Origin: Tessaracoccus sp. MC1865
GTDB taxonomy: Bacteria; Actinomycetota; Actinomycetes; Propionibacteriales; Propionibacteriaceae
Direction: 5' to 3'
Assembly (NCBI RefSeq): GCF_017815535.1
Contig: NZ_CP072596.1
Coordinates: forward strand, 2,046,001-2,110,000
Length of the DNA stretch: 64,000 bases
The notes under the pieces are model-generated. The model saw only the letters and a list, made by a program, of their open reading frames with translations. It was not told where the DNA came from and did no database searches. Below, piece by piece: positions 32,715 to 42,318 of this stretch. The stretch's first letter is position 1; the number at the start of each line of letters is the position of its first letter. The translations under genes were made by a program, and so were the position numbers.

Positions 32715-34478
32715 GTGGCCAACATCGTCAATCTCGAAGCCATCACGCACGGCTTCGGTACCCGCACCCTGCTCGACAACGTCTCCTGCGGCATCTCGGA
32801 GCGCGAGGTGATCGGCGTCGTCGGCCGCAACGGCGACGGCAAGACCACCCTGCTGCGGATCATGACCGGGGAACTGGAGCCAGATTCGGGGCGCGCCATC
32901 CGCGCCACCAACTCCTCCATCGGCGTCCTGCAGCAGCAGAGCGACCCCCGTCCCGGCGAAACGGTGCGCGACCGGATCGTCGGCGGTGAACCGGACCATG
33001 TCTGGGCGGCCGACGCCGGCAAGCGCGGCGTCGTGGAGGCGCTCCTGACCGACATCGGCCTGGAACGGCCCCTGGAGAAGTTGTCCGGTGGTGAGCGACG
33101 GCGGGTGGAGCTCGTCGCGGTCCTGCTCGGCCACCACGACCTCATCGTGCTCGACGAGCCCACCAACCACCTCGACGTGGAGGCCATCGCTTTCCTGGCG
33201 GAGTATCTCCGGGCCCGCACGCAGGCCGGCCTCGCCATGCTGTTGGTCAGCCACGACCGCTGGTTCCTCGACGCCGTGTGCACCCGCATCTGGGAGGTGC
33301 ACGACGGCGTGATCGACGCCTACGACGGCGGTTACGCCGCCTACGTGCTCGCCCGCGTGGAGCGCCAGCGGGTCGCCGCGACGAACGAGGCGCGTCGGAA
33401 GAACCTCGCGCGCAAGGAACTCGCCTGGCTGCGCCGCGGCGCCCCTGCCCGCACGTCGAAGTCCAAGTTCCGCATCGAGGCCGCCAACGTCCTGATCGCC
33501 GACGAGCCGCCGCCACGCGACAAGCTGGCGCTCGAACAGTTCGCGGTGACCCGTCTGGGCAAGGACGTGTTCGACCTCATCAACGTCGACTACACGGTGC
33601 CGGACCGCACGCTGCTCGACAGGTTGACCTGGTCGATCGGTCCGGGAGACCGGATCGGACTGGTGGGCATCAACGGCGCGGGCAAGACCACCCTCCTCGA
33701 CCTCCTGGCCGATGAACGTGACCCGGACAGCGGCAAGATCAAGCGCGGCAAGACCCTCCGGTTGGCCTACCTGTCGCAGGCCGTGGCCGAACTCGATGAG
33801 GACGACCGCGTGTTGTCGTCGGTGAAGCGGTTGCGGGAGGAGACGAAGCTGGCCACCGGTCGCGACGCCTCCGCGTCGTCGCTGCTGGAGGAGTTCGGGT
33901 TCACCGGCGACAAGTTGGTGGCCCGGATCGGTGACCTGTCGGGCGGCGAGCGCAGGAGGCTGCAGTTCCTGCGTCTGCTGCTGACCGAACCCAACGTCCT
34001 GCTGCTCGACGAGCCCACCAACGACCTGGACATCGACACCCTGACCGTCATCGAGGACTACCTCGACACCTGGCCGGGCACGCTGATCGTGGTCAGCCAC
34101 GACCGGTACTTCCTGGAGCGCGTCACCGACGTGACCTACGCGCTGCTGGGCGACGGCACCTGCGTGCTGCTGCCGGGTGGCGTCGAGGAGTACCTGGACA
34201 GGCGACGGCGCGCCCAGGCCGCCGACGCGGCTGCCGCGCCTGGCCCGAGCGGGCCCGCCACCAAGTCCGACGCCGCTGCGGAGCGTCAGCGGAAGAAGGA
34301 CCTCGCGCGGCTCGAGAGCCAGCTCGGCAAGGTCGAAGCGGAGATCGTCAAGCTGCACACGGCGATGACGGAGGCGGCCAGCGACTACCCGCGGCTGGCG
34401 AAGCTCACGGCTGACCTGCAGGCCGCCGAGGCCCGCAAGGACGACCTCGAAGAGGCGTGGCTCACCGCCGCTGAGTGA
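32715..34478 (+). CDS. ABC-F family ATPase
   Basis: 587 aa with GTG start, three bases after the DUF4191 stop, so probably coupled. Two nucleotide-binding domains: Walker A GRNGDGKTTL and GINGAGKTTL, signature LSGGERRR twice, and Walker B VLDEPTNHLD and LLDEPTNDLD. There are no membrane helices. The C-terminal coiled coil (about 510-585) is typical of Uup-like members, which act on the ribosome or on DNA branch intermediates. The first Walker A has Asp in place of the usual Ala/Ser. Confidence 0.9.
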   Translation: MANIVNLEAITHGFGTRTLLDNVSCGISEREVIGVVGRNGDGKTTLLRIMTGELEPDSGRAIRATNSSIGVLQQQSDPRPGETVRDRIVGGEPDHVWAADAGKRGVVEALLTDIGLERPLEKLSGGERRRVELVAVLLGHHDLIVLDEPTNHLDVEAIAFLAEYLRARTQAGLAMLLVSHDRWFLDAVCTRIWEVHDGVIDAYDGGYAAYVLARVERQRVAATNEARRKNLARKELAWLRRGAPARTSKSKFRIEAANVLIADEPPPRDKLALEQFAVTRLGKDVFDLINVDYTVPDRTLLDRLTWSIGPGDRIGLVGINGAGKTTLLDLLADERDPDSGKIKRGKTLRLAYLSQAVAELDEDDRVLSSVKRLREETKLATGRDASASSLLEEFGFTGDKLVARIGDLSGGERRRLQFLRLLLTEPNVLLLDEPTNDLDIDTLTVIEDYLDTWPGTLIVVSHDRYFLERVTDVTYALLGDGTCVLLPGGVEEYLDRRRRAQAADAAAAPGPSGPATKSDAAAERQRKKDLARLESQLGKVEAEIVKLHTAMTEAASDYPRLAKLTADLQAAEARKDDLEEAWLTAAE

Positions 34479-34485
34479 CCGCAAG

Positions 34486-34525
34486 GCGGGCCGTGACCTG
34501 AGGTTGTCCCCCGGTTTCGGCCCGC
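34486..34525. terminator. Weak hairpin between convergent genes
   Basis: GCGGGCCG (34486-34493) pairs with CGGCCCGC (34518-34525) across a 24-base loop, between the ABC-F gene and the end of ilvD. It has no T tract and is low confidence. Confidence 0.3.
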
Positions 34526-34545
34526 AACTGCTCCAGGCTCCGCCC

Positions 34546-36243
34546 TCAGCCCAGCACCGCACCCTTGCTGGCCGAACCCACGAGCTTCTGGTACTTGCCC
34601 AGGACGCCGGTGGTGAACTTGGGCTTGATGGGGCGCCAGCCCTCCCTGCGGCGCGCGAGCTCCTCCTCGTCAACCTCGAGGTCGAGCGTCATGGTGCCGA
34701 CGTCGAGACGGATCTGGTCGCCGTCACGGACGAACGCGATGGGCCCCCCGTCGACCGCTTCCGGCGCGACGTGGCCGACGCACAACCCGGTGGTGCCGCC
34801 GGAGAACCGGCCGTCGGTGAGCAGCAGGACGGTCTTGCCGAGGTTGGCACCCTTGATAGCCCCGGTGATGGCCAGCATCTCGCGCATGCCCGGGCCACCC
34901 TTGGGCCCCTCATAGCGGATGACCACCACGTCGCCGTCGGTGATGGTGCCGTTCTCCAGCGCATCGAGGGCGGCACGCTCACGTTCGAACACCCTGGCGG
35001 TGCCTTCGAACACATCGGTCTGGAAGCCGGCGGTCTTGACCACGGCGCCCTCCGGGGCGAGCGATCCGTGCAGGATGGTGATGCCGCCGCGCGGGGCGAT
35101 GGCGTTGTCCAAGGACCGCAGCACCTTGCCGTCGGGGCGGCGGGGCGCCGACTCCTCAAGGTTCTCAGCGATGGTCTTGCCCGTGACGGTCATGCAGTCG
35201 CGGTTGATGAGCCCCGCCTCGTCGAGCAGCCGCATGATGACGGGCACGCCGCCCACCCGGTCGACGTCGTTCATGACGTAGCGCCCGTAGGGCTTGAGGT
35301 CGCCCAGGTGCGGCACCTTGGCCTGCATGCGGGTGAAGTCTGCCAGCGTGAGGTCCACGTCGGCCTCGTGGGCGATGGCCAACAGGTGAAGCACGGCGTT
35401 GGTGGACCCTCCGAACGCCATCACGACGGCGATGGCGTTCTCGAACGCCTCCTTGGTCATGATGTCCCTGGTGGTGATGCCCTGACGCAGCATCTCGACG
35501 ACGGCCTCGCCGGCCTTGAACGCAGCGATGTCGCGCCTTGGGTCGACGGCCGGCGGCGCGGCTGAACCGGGGATCGACAGGCCCATGGCCTCTGCCACGC
35601 AGGCCATGGTGTTGGCCGTGTACATCCCGCCGCAGGCACCCTCGCCAGGGCAGATCGCCTTCTCGATCACGGTCACGTCCTCGCGCGACATCAGCCCTCT
35701 GGCGCAGGCTCCCACCGCCTCATAGGCGTCGATGATCGTGACCTCGCGTTCCTCCCCTGAGGAGAGCCGCGCCAGGCCGGGCATGATGGAACCGGCGTAG
35801 ACGTAGACGGAGGCCAGGCCGAGGCGGGCGGCGGCCATCATCATGCCCGGCTCGGACTTGTCGCAGCCGGCCAGCAGCACGGATCCGTCGAGGCGTTCCG
35901 CCTGCATCACGATTTCGACGGAGTCTGCAATCGTGTCGCGGGAGACGAGTGAGTAGTGCATGCCGTCGTGGCCCATCGAGATGCCGTCGGAGACGGAGAT
36001 GGTGCCGAATTCGAGCGGGAAACCACCCGCGGCGAACACACCCTCCTTGGCCTTCTTCGCGAGCCTGTCGAGGGAGAGGTTGCAGGGGGTGATCTCGTTC
36101 CAACTGGATCCCACGCCGATCTGGGGCTTGGCGAAATCGTCGTCACCGAGGCCGACGGCACGCAACATGCCGCGGGCGGCGGTGGCTTCCAAACCGTCGG
36201 TGACCTGGCGGGAGCGGGGCTTGATGTCCGGATGCTCTTCCAT
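34546..36243 (-). CDS. ilvD: Dihydroxy-acid dehydratase
   Basis: 565 aa Fe-S enzyme of valine, isoleucine and leucine synthesis. Cluster cysteines are C54 (ITPCNLSLD), C127 ([16 protein letters not shown]) and C204 ([15 protein letters not shown]); the last two motifs are the family signatures. It is transcribed alone on the minus strand, and the other ilv genes are not in the window. The TAGACT box 6 bases before the ATG gives a leaderless mRNA, which rules out a classical attenuator leader. Confidence 0.97.
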   Translation of the reverse strand: MEEHPDIKPRSRQVTDGLEATAARGMLRAVGLGDDDFAKPQIGVGSSWNEITPCNLSLDRLAKKAKEGVFAAGGFPLEFGTISVSDGISMGHDGMHYSLVSRDTIADSVEIVMQAERLDGSVLLAGCDKSEPGMMMAAARLGLASVYVYAGSIMPGLARLSSGEEREVTIIDAYEAVGACARGLMSREDVTVIEKAICPGEGACGGMYTANTMACVAEAMGLSIPGSAAPPAVDPRRDIAAFKAGEAVVEMLRQGITTRDIMTKEAFENAIAVVMAFGGSTNAVLHLLAIAHEADVDLTLADFTRMQAKVPHLGDLKPYGRYVMNDVDRVGGVPVIMRLLDEAGLINRDCMTVTGKTIAENLEESAPRRPDGKVLRSLDNAIAPRGGITILHGSLAPEGAVVKTAGFQTDVFEGTARVFERERAALDALENGTITDGDVVVIRYEGPKGGPGMREMLAITGAIKGANLGKTVLLLTDGRFSGGTTGLCVGHVAPEAVDGGPIAFVRDGDQIRLDVGTMTLDLEVDEEELARRREGWRPIKPKFTTGVLGKYQKLVGSASKGAVLG

Positions 36244-36249
36244 TCCCGG

Positions 36250-36255
36250 AGTCTA
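36250..36255 (-). promoter_or_regulatory. -10 box of ilvD, leaderless start
   Basis: TAGACT on the minus strand ends 6 bases before the ATG at 36243. Confidence 0.55.
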
Positions 36256-36269
36256 CGGCCCCGTCCCCG

Positions 36270-37088
36270 TCACTGCCGTTCGTCGGGCGAAGTGCCGAAC
36301 CGCTGACCCCTGTCGAGTGTGGCGACGGCAGCCATGTCGTCGTCGGTCAGCGTGAAGTGCTCCACCTCCAGGTTGCTGCGCAGCCGCTCGGGGTTCGTCG
36401 ACTTCGGGATGACCGCGTTGCCCAACTGCAGGTGCCACCGGATGATGGCCTGCGCCGGGGTGACGCCGTGCCTGGCCGCGATGGCGCGGATCAGCGGGTC
36501 TTCCAGCACATGGCCGCGGCCCAGCGGGCTCCACGCCTGCGTGACGATGCCGTGCTCCCGGTGGTAGTTCCGGAGGCCCTCCTGTTGTAGGTAGGGGTGG
36601 AGCTCCACCTGATTCACGACGGGGGCCACCCCCGTCTCCGCGATGATCCTTTCGATGTGCTCCTCCGTGAAGTTGGACACCCCGATGGAGCGGACGCGCC
36701 CCGCCTCCCGCAGCTCGATGAGGGTGCGCCACACGTCGACGAACTGGTTCCGGTTGGGGCGGGGCCAGTGGATCATGTAAACGTCGACGGCCGTGCCCAG
36801 CGCCTTCTCCGTCGCCTCGAAGGAGGCGAGCACCGCGGCGCGGTCCTGGCTCTCCTCGCCCCAGAACTTGCTGGTGACGGTGAGGAGCGAGCGGTCGATG
36901 TCGACGCGGCGCAGCGCGTTGCCCAGTTCGACCTCGTTGCCATAGAACTCGGCACCGTCGACCAGCCGGTAGCCGGCGGCGACACCGGCGACCACCACCT
37001 CCTCCGTCTGCTCCGGCGGAACCTTGTAGAGGCCGAAGCCGAGCGCAGGCATGCGGAAACCGTCGAGGAGTTGCAGGTCGTCTGTCAT
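36270..37088 (-). CDS. Aldo/keto reductase
   Basis: 272 aa TIM-barrel oxidoreductase, NADPH-dependent by family. The catalytic tetrad is seen in LVDGAEFYGNEVELG (Asp and Tyr), TVTSKFWGE (Lys) and YMIHWPRPN (His), and the C-terminal cofactor loop in AVIPKSTNPERLRSNLE. It resembles 2,5-diketo-D-gluconate reductase-type AKR5 enzymes. The start at 37088 is chosen because the frame upstream is not conserved and overlaps the divergent nitrobindin gene. A weak CAGAAT box (37101 to 37096) ends 7 bases before it. Confidence 0.92.
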   Translation of the reverse strand: MTDDLQLLDGFRMPALGFGLYKVPPEQTEEVVVAGVAAGYRLVDGAEFYGNEVELGNALRRVDIDRSLLTVTSKFWGEESQDRAAVLASFEATEKALGTAVDVYMIHWPRPNRNQFVDVWRTLIELREAGRVRSIGVSNFTEEHIERIIAETGVAPVVNQVELHPYLQQEGLRNYHREHGIVTQAWSPLGRGHVLEDPLIRAIAARHGVTPAQAIIRWHLQLGNAVIPKSTNPERLRSNLEVEHFTLTDDDMAAVATLDRGQRFGTSPDERQ

Positions 37089-37124
37089 GGGCCCGATTCT
37101 GCCACCCCCGGCCGGCGCCCGGCT

Positions 37125-37130
37125 TAGACT
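37125..37130 (+). promoter_or_regulatory. -10 box of the nitrobindin gene
   Basis: TAGACT ends 6 bases before the ATG at 37137; leaderless start. Confidence 0.55.
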
Positions 37131-37136
37131 CGGGGC

Positions 37137-37610
37137 ATGGATCTCCATCCCGCACTGCAGCCCCTGGCAACGCTCGTCGGCACCTGGGAGGGCGCTGGGC
37201 ACGGGGAATACCCGAGCATCCGGCCCTACGGCTACATCGAAGAGATCACGTTCAGCAACATCGGCAAACCGTTCCTCGAGTACCGGCAGCGGACCTGGAA
37301 TTCGGACAACGCGCTGATGCACGTGGAGACGGGCTACCTGCGCCTCCCCTCCCCTGACAGGGTGGAGTTCGTGTTGGCGCTGCCCACCGGCCAGGTGGAG
37401 CTCGCCGAAGGACATCTCACGGTGGCGGACGGTGTCGTGCAGCTCTACCTGGAGGGCAGGATCCTCAACTCCTCGACGGCGAAGACCGTCAACGCGTCCG
37501 CCCGCCGCTACTCCCTCATCGACGACGAACTGGCCACCAGCTTCGACATGGCCGCCGGGGAATACCCCCTGCAGCGTCACCTGACCTCTGAACTGACAAG
37601 AACCAGGTAG
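37137..37610 (+). CDS. Nitrobindin-like heme-binding beta-barrel protein (THAP4/DUF1794)
   Basis: 157 aa, the usual length. The N-terminal LVGTWEGAGHGEYP motif and C-terminal LQRHLTSELTR are the hallmarks of the nitrobindin family, with the haem-ligand histidine in the latter. Related bacterial and human proteins bind ferric haem and react with peroxynitrite or NO. It is monocistronic and divergent from the aldo/keto reductase. Confidence 0.92.
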   Translation: MDLHPALQPLATLVGTWEGAGHGEYPSIRPYGYIEEITFSNIGKPFLEYRQRTWNSDNALMHVETGYLRLPSPDRVEFVLALPTGQVELAEGHLTVADGVVQLYLEGRILNSSTAKTVNASARRYSLIDDELATSFDMAAGEYPLQRHLTSELTRTR

Positions 37611-37659
37611 CGGCTCGGCACTGCACCCACCCGCCGCACGACGCCCCTGGGCGAGACCA

Positions 37660-38919
37660 CTAGCAGGTGCCCGTCCGCGCACCCTCCAACAGCGTGGCGA
37701 GTCGCTCCCGCGCCGCAGGCGCAAGGCCACCAGGGGACGGCGTTGGCGCAGGCACGGTCGCGCCAGCGGGCGGCGTGGGAGCCGTTCCACCCATACCGGC
37801 CAGCGGGAGGCTCATCTCCCCCCGCTCGAGTTTCCCGCGGGCCTTCGCCGACATCCGATGCGACAGGCCGGCCTCGACGAGCGCCGCGATCCAGGATCCG
37901 CAGCGCCGCTGGATCAGGGGCGCTGGTGCGTCGTCGGTCTGGCGATGGGTCTCATAGGCCTGTACTGTCACCGGACCCGTGAACAGGGAAGCGACGCGGC
38001 CCAGGGAGGCGAGTGCGTCGTCGTGGGTCACCACATTGCGCGGGGCATCCCCTGGGACGACGTCCAGAATCGACTCCGCCCATGCCCAGGACGCGTCCCT
38101 GTCTGCCGCGTAACGCATGATGTCGCGGACCTTGAGCAACACATCGGACCATCCACCCAGTCGCTGCCTGACCAGGGCGCCACTCCCCAGACCACTGCTG
38201 CGTGCGTAGTTCTCATACCCGAGAAAGGAGTAGCTCTCGAGATCCGCCGTCAGGAATTCGACGAGGGAGGCCCACAGTTCTTCGTCGGAAATAACGGGAC
38301 GAGTGCCTCCCCTCTCCCCCACGTACTGCCCAAGACCCGCCAAGGCCATGGCCTCGTTCCAACTCCCCAACCGTATGGCCACGGTCTGTTTACCGGGTAG
38401 ACCGCGCGCCTTGGCCCACTCCGAGTAATCGTCACCCGTGTGCTGGTGCGTCTGGGCTCCCCACTCGGCCAGAGCGCTGAGCAGTTCCTCTGGGCTGACC
38501 CGTGTCGAGCCGTCACGTTGTTGAGGTTCGTGAACCGGGCGGCGATGAGCGAGATGGCGCCGAACCACGGCTGTGTCCAGATCCAGCCACTCTGCCAGTT
38601 CGTCCACCGTCATTTCCGGATGAGCCAGCGACGCGCCGATAACGTGGCGCGCCACACGACGCTCCCGCCGCTCGCGAGCGGCGCGCTGCTCAGCACGCAG
38701 GTCTCCCATGTTGACGCCAGCCACCGCGGCAATCTGACGCACGCGCTCCCGGCTGACACCGAAGACATCCCCGACCGCTTGGAGCGTGCAGCCCGCCTTG
38801 AGCCCTTCGATCATGATCGCGTCGCGGTGGCGTTCCAAGTGCACACCGGACAGACTCTGTGTCCAGTCGAGCCACTCATCCGCATCCATGTCGGCCGGAG
38901 GCCTCCACACCGATTCCAT
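37660..38919 (-). CDS. HTH protein with three homing-endonuclease-associated repeats
   Basis: 419 aa, soluble. Residues about 45-70 form a sigma-70 region 4-like HTH (LQAVGDVFGVSRERVRQIA). A second HTH-like segment follows (MTVDELAEWLDLDTAVVRRHL). Three units then end in W-x-x-A-L-x-x-A-G-L-type closures: RLGSWNEAMALAGL, RLGGWSDVLLKV and RCGSWIAALVEAGL. They match the HNH_repeat module of homing endonucleases, but no HNH or other nuclease domain is present. The Pro/Ala-rich tail is disordered. Start at ATG 38919 (GGGGGAAG ribosome binding site); TTG 38940 is the alternative. Probably a DNA-binding regulator; true role unknown. Confidence 0.7.
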   Translation of the reverse strand: MESVWRPPADMDADEWLDWTQSLSGVHLERHRDAIMIEGLKAGCTLQAVGDVFGVSRERVRQIAAVAGVNMGDLRAEQRAARERRERRVARHVIGASLAHPEMTVDELAEWLDLDTAVVRRHLAHRRPVHEPQQRDGSTRVSPEELLSALAEWGAQTHQHTGDDYSEWAKARGLPGKQTVAIRLGSWNEAMALAGLGQYVGERGGTRPVISDEELWASLVEFLTADLESYSFLGYENYARSSGLGSGALVRQRLGGWSDVLLKVRDIMRYAADRDASWAWAESILDVVPGDAPRNVVTHDDALASLGRVASLFTGPVTVQAYETHRQTDDAPAPLIQRRCGSWIAALVEAGLSHRMSAKARGKLERGEMSLPLAGMGGTAPTPPAGATVPAPTPSPGGLAPAARERLATLLEGARTGTC

Positions 38920-38948
38920 GCTTCCCCCTGCTGTCGGCAACTGGTCGC

Positions 38949-38954
38949 AGCCTA
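38949..38954 (-). promoter_or_regulatory. -10 box of the HTH/homing-repeat gene
   Basis: TAGGCT on the minus strand lies 29 bases before the ATG at 38919, leaving a short leader with the ribosome binding site. The facing AAA gene has its own box 41 bases away. Confidence 0.45.
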
Positions 38955-38994
38955 ACGTCCACTACTGACAAAGCCGACTGTCATACCGTCGGTC

Positions 38995-39000
38995 TAAGCT
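38995..39000 (+). promoter_or_regulatory. -10 box of the AAA ATPase gene
   Basis: TAAGCT ends 7 bases before the ATG at 39008; leaderless start. Confidence 0.55.
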
Positions 39001-39007
39001 CGCCGAC

Positions 39008-40150
39008 ATGTACAGGACACTGGCCGTCTCCGGATACCGGTCGCTGCGCGACGTCTCCATCCGGCTCGGCAGGGTCACCGTCGTCACGGGCCCCAACGGA
39101 TCGGGAAAGTCGAGCCTCTACAAGGCCATGCGGCTCCTCGCCGGCTGCGCGTTGGGCGACGCGGTGGCCTCGCTGGCGCGCGAGGGCGGTCTGTCATCGG
39201 TGCTGTGGGCCGGCCCCGAGTCGCTCCAGGGCGCCCGGCGCACCGGGCTGGTGCAGGGCACCGTCAGGAGCGGGCCGGTGTCACTCAAGTTGGGCATCGG
39301 CGCCGATGCGCTCAGCTACCTCATCGATCTCGGGCTGCCCCAGCAGGGCCTGAGCGCCTTCGACCGAGATCCGGAGATCAAGCGCGAGGTCGTCTGGGGC
39401 GGCCCCCTCATGCGCGCCTCCACCCTCGCCGCCCGCCGGAGGCGCGGTCTGGTGGAGGTCCGCGACGAGGGCCCCTGGGAGGAACTGCCCTTCCAACTGG
39501 CGCCCCACCAGTCCATGCTCCTCGACCTTCCCGAACTCCGGGCGCTGCGGGACGAGCTCGCGGCCTGGCGCTTCTACGACACCCTGCGCACGGATGCCGG
39601 GGCCCCCGCCAGGCAGCCGCGGGTGGGCACCCGCACCTGGGCGCTGGCCGGCGACGGCGCCGATGTGGCTGCGGCCCTGCAGACGATCCGCGAACATGGG
39701 CGCGAACCCATCGGCCAGTTCATCGAGGACGCCTTCCCCGGCAGCAGTCTGGAGGTCCCCGTCGCCGACGGGATCTTCGAACTGGCGCTCCACCAGCCCG
39801 GCATGCTGCGGCCCTTGCGGGCCGCCGAACTGTCGGACGGCACGCTGCGCTATCTCATGTGGTTGGCAGCGCTACTGGCCCCGGCCCGCCCTCCTCTGAT
39901 GGCCCTGAACGAACCCGAGAACAGCCTCCACCCCACCCTCATCGCGCCGCTCGGGCGCCTCATCGCACGCTCGGCGGCAGAGACACAGGTCGTCGTGGTG
40001 ACCCATTCACAGGCGGTCATCCAGGCGCTCACCCGCGCGGTGCCCGAGGAGGACCTGGAGTTGGTGGAGCTGGTCAAAGACACAGGTGAAACGGTCGTTG
40101 CAGATCAGGGCCTACTGTCGCGCCCGAGCTGGGAATGGGGCCGTCGGTGA
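39008..40150 (+). CDS. AAA family ATPase (SMC/OLD-like, COG4637 type)
   Basis: 380 aa, soluble. Walker A GPNGSGKSS is at residues 28-36 right after an SxxSLRDVSI opening; the signature-like SDGTLRYLMWLAALL, Walker B LMALNEPENSLHPTLI and the switch histidine VVVTHSQAVI are in the C-terminal third. The layout matches predicted ATPases of the COG4637 group, related to RecF and OLD proteins, without a Toprim domain. Role unknown. It is divergent from the HTH/homing-repeat gene with an 88-base shared gap. Confidence 0.82.
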   Translation: MYRTLAVSGYRSLRDVSIRLGRVTVVTGPNGSGKSSLYKAMRLLAGCALGDAVASLAREGGLSSVLWAGPESLQGARRTGLVQGTVRSGPVSLKLGIGADALSYLIDLGLPQQGLSAFDRDPEIKREVVWGGPLMRASTLAARRRRGLVEVRDEGPWEELPFQLAPHQSMLLDLPELRALRDELAAWRFYDTLRTDAGAPARQPRVGTRTWALAGDGADVAAALQTIREHGREPIGQFIEDAFPGSSLEVPVADGIFELALHQPGMLRPLRAAELSDGTLRYLMWLAALLAPARPPLMALNEPENSLHPTLIAPLGRLIARSAAETQVVVVTHSQAVIQALTRAVPEEDLELVELVKDTGETVVADQGLLSRPSWEWGRR

Positions 40151-40170
40151 GCTCCGCACGGGCGGTCCTT

Positions 40171-40197
40171 CCATACCCCCTGGGGGTATGGTAACGT
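40171..40197 (+). promoter_or_regulatory. CsoR-type copper operator and -10 box
   Basis: CCATACCCCC (40171-40180) and GGGGGTATGG (40182-40191) form a perfect 10-1-10 palindrome, which matches the known CsoR operator pattern. TAACGT (40192-40197) abuts it and ends 7 bases before the ATG at 40205, so a bound repressor would block the promoter. Confidence 0.8.
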
Positions 40198-40204
40198 CGG
40201 TGGC

Positions 40205-42318
40205 ATGACTGCTCACCAGCATCACGGGCACCCCGCCCCCACTGCGCCAGAAGCGCGGGGTCACGACGATCACACGGATCATTCCGGCATGACCCACGGG
40301 GCGCCCCCCGAGAGCACCGGCCCCGAAGGCCACGGGGGCCGTGGCGGTCACGCCGGCCACGCAGCCCACTTCGGCCGTCTGTTCTGGATCATGCTCGCCC
40401 TGGGCGTCCCGGTCGTCGCGCTGTCGCCGATGTTCGCCCACCTGATCGGCTACGACCTCCCTGGCTGGGCCATCTGGGTGGCGGCGCTCCTCGGCACGGT
40501 GATGTACGTCTGGGGCGGTCAGCCGTTCCTGACGGGAGCCGTCAGCGAGATCAGGCTGCGGAAGCCCGGCATGATGCTGCTGATCGGGCTCGCCATCACC
40601 GTCGCATTTCTGGCCTCATGGAGCGCGACGCTGGGCATCCTCCACCACGAACTGGAGTTCTGGTGGGAACTGGCGCTGCTGATCGTCATCATGCTGCTCG
40701 GCCACTGGGTGGAGATGCGCTCGCTGGCGCAGACCACCTCAGCGCTCGATTCGCTCGCCGCACTGCTGCCGGACGAGGCCGAACGCGTCCTCGACGGCGG
40801 CGTGGAGAAGGTCTCCCCCTCTGCCCTGGCAACAGGCGACATCGTGATCGTGCGGCCCGGTGGCCAGGTGCCCGCCGACGGCAGGATCACCCAGGGCTCA
40901 GCGAGCATGGACGAGTCGATGATCACCGGCGAGTCCAAGCCAGTGGCCCGCAGCGAGGGCGACCAGGTCGTCGCAGGCACCATCGCCACAGACTCGGGCA
41001 TCCGCCTCCAGGTCACCGCTGTCGGCGACGACACCGCCCTCGCCGGCATCCAGAAGATGGTCCTCGACGCCCAGAACTCCTCGTCGAAGGCACAGCGGAT
41101 CGCGGACCGGGCGGCGGCCTGGCTGTTCTGGTTCGCCCTCGGTGCCGCCGTGATCACCGCCATCGCGTGGACCGTGCTCGGCGTGCCTGACCAGGCGATC
41201 GTCCGCACCATCACGGTGCTCGTGATCGCCTGCCCCACGCCCTGGGCCTGGCCATCCCGCTGGTGGTGTCGATCGCCACCGAGCGCGCCGCCAAGGCGGG
41301 CGTCCTGGTCAAGGACCGGCTCGCCCTTGAGGCGATGCGCACCGTCGACGCGGTCCTGTTCGACAAGACCGGCACGTTGACGGTGGGCGCCCCGGTTGTC
41401 GCGGCGGTGCACGCCGTCGGACGCTCCGACGACGAGGTCCTCGCCCTGGCCGCAGCCGCGGAGACCGACTCCGAACACCCCCTTGCCAAGGCGATCCTCC
41501 GGCGCGCGGCAGAGCGCGGCATTCAGGTGCAGCAGGCACATGACTTCTCGTCCTCCCCCGCCGTCGGCGTCAGCGCCCTGGTTGAGGGACGACGCGTCCA
41601 GGTGGGCGGCCCCCACCTCTTGTCCCAGGAGACCGCAACGGCACTTCCGGTCAGCGAGACCTGGGCGTCCTCGGGAGCCACCATCCTGCACGTGCTGGTC
41701 GACGGTGAGCCCATCGGTGCACTGCAGGTCGCCGATGAGATCCGCCCCGAGTCCCGGGCGGCCGTCGAGGCGCTCCGCCAGCGCGGGGTCACCGTCGTGA
41801 TGATCACCGGCGACGCCCGGGCGGTGGCGGAATCGGTGGCCGCAGACCTCGGCATCGAGCGGGTCTTCGCGGGGGTCCGCCCGGAGGACAAGGCAGGGAA
41901 GGTGCAGGAACTGCAGCGGGAGGGGCGGACGGTGGCGATGGTCGGCGACGGCGTCAACGACGCACCTGCCCTTGCCCAGGCCGACGTCGGCATCGCGATC
42001 GGCGCGGGCACCGACGTCGCGATCGGGTCCGCCGGCGTGATCCTCGCCGGAGACGACCCCCGGGCCGTCGTCTCCGTCATCGAGTTGTCGCGCGGCGCCT
42101 ACCGCAAGATGAAGCAGAACCTGTGGTGGGCGGCCGGGTACAACCTGGTGGCCGTACCGCTCGCCGCGGGCACGCTCGCCGCAGCGGGCGTCACCCTGCC
42201 GATGTCGGTGGGCGCCATCCTGATGTCCCTCTCGACGGTGGTGGTGGCCCTGAACGCGCAGCTGCTGCGCCGCCTGGACCTGGACCCCGCCTCCGTTACG
42301 CGCCGACAGCGCGCTTGA
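40205..42318 (+). pseudogene. copB: CopB-type copper P1B-ATPase, interrupted by one frameshift
   Basis: Read across one missing base, this is a 704-residue copper-exporting ATPase. The N terminus is His-rich and lacks CxxC domains. TGES, DKTGTLT and GDGVNDAPAL are present. The membrane motif would be CPHALGLAIPLVV, the C-P-H type of CopB pumps, but the run of four C at 41233-41236 lacks one C. The first frame stops at 41380; the correct frame resumes in the same codon region and continues to 42318. Either a real null mutation or a sequencing error. It is controlled by the CsoR-type palindrome upstream and overlaps the next gene by 23 bases. Confidence 0.85.

Noticed and set aside
32298-34673. 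791-codon minus-strand open frame opposite DUF4191 and ABC-F
   Set aside because: It spans two genes with conserved motifs on the other strand and shows no domain of its own.
38440-38955. Plus-strand frames opposite the HTH/homing-repeat gene as a partner toxin
   Set aside because: No start signal or recognisable domain; residues mirror the repeats on the other strand.
40141-40201. The C/G palindrome before copB considered as a terminator for the AAA gene
   Set aside because: It has no T tract, its centre is a single base so a hairpin would be strained, and the sequence fits a CsoR operator next to a -10 box.
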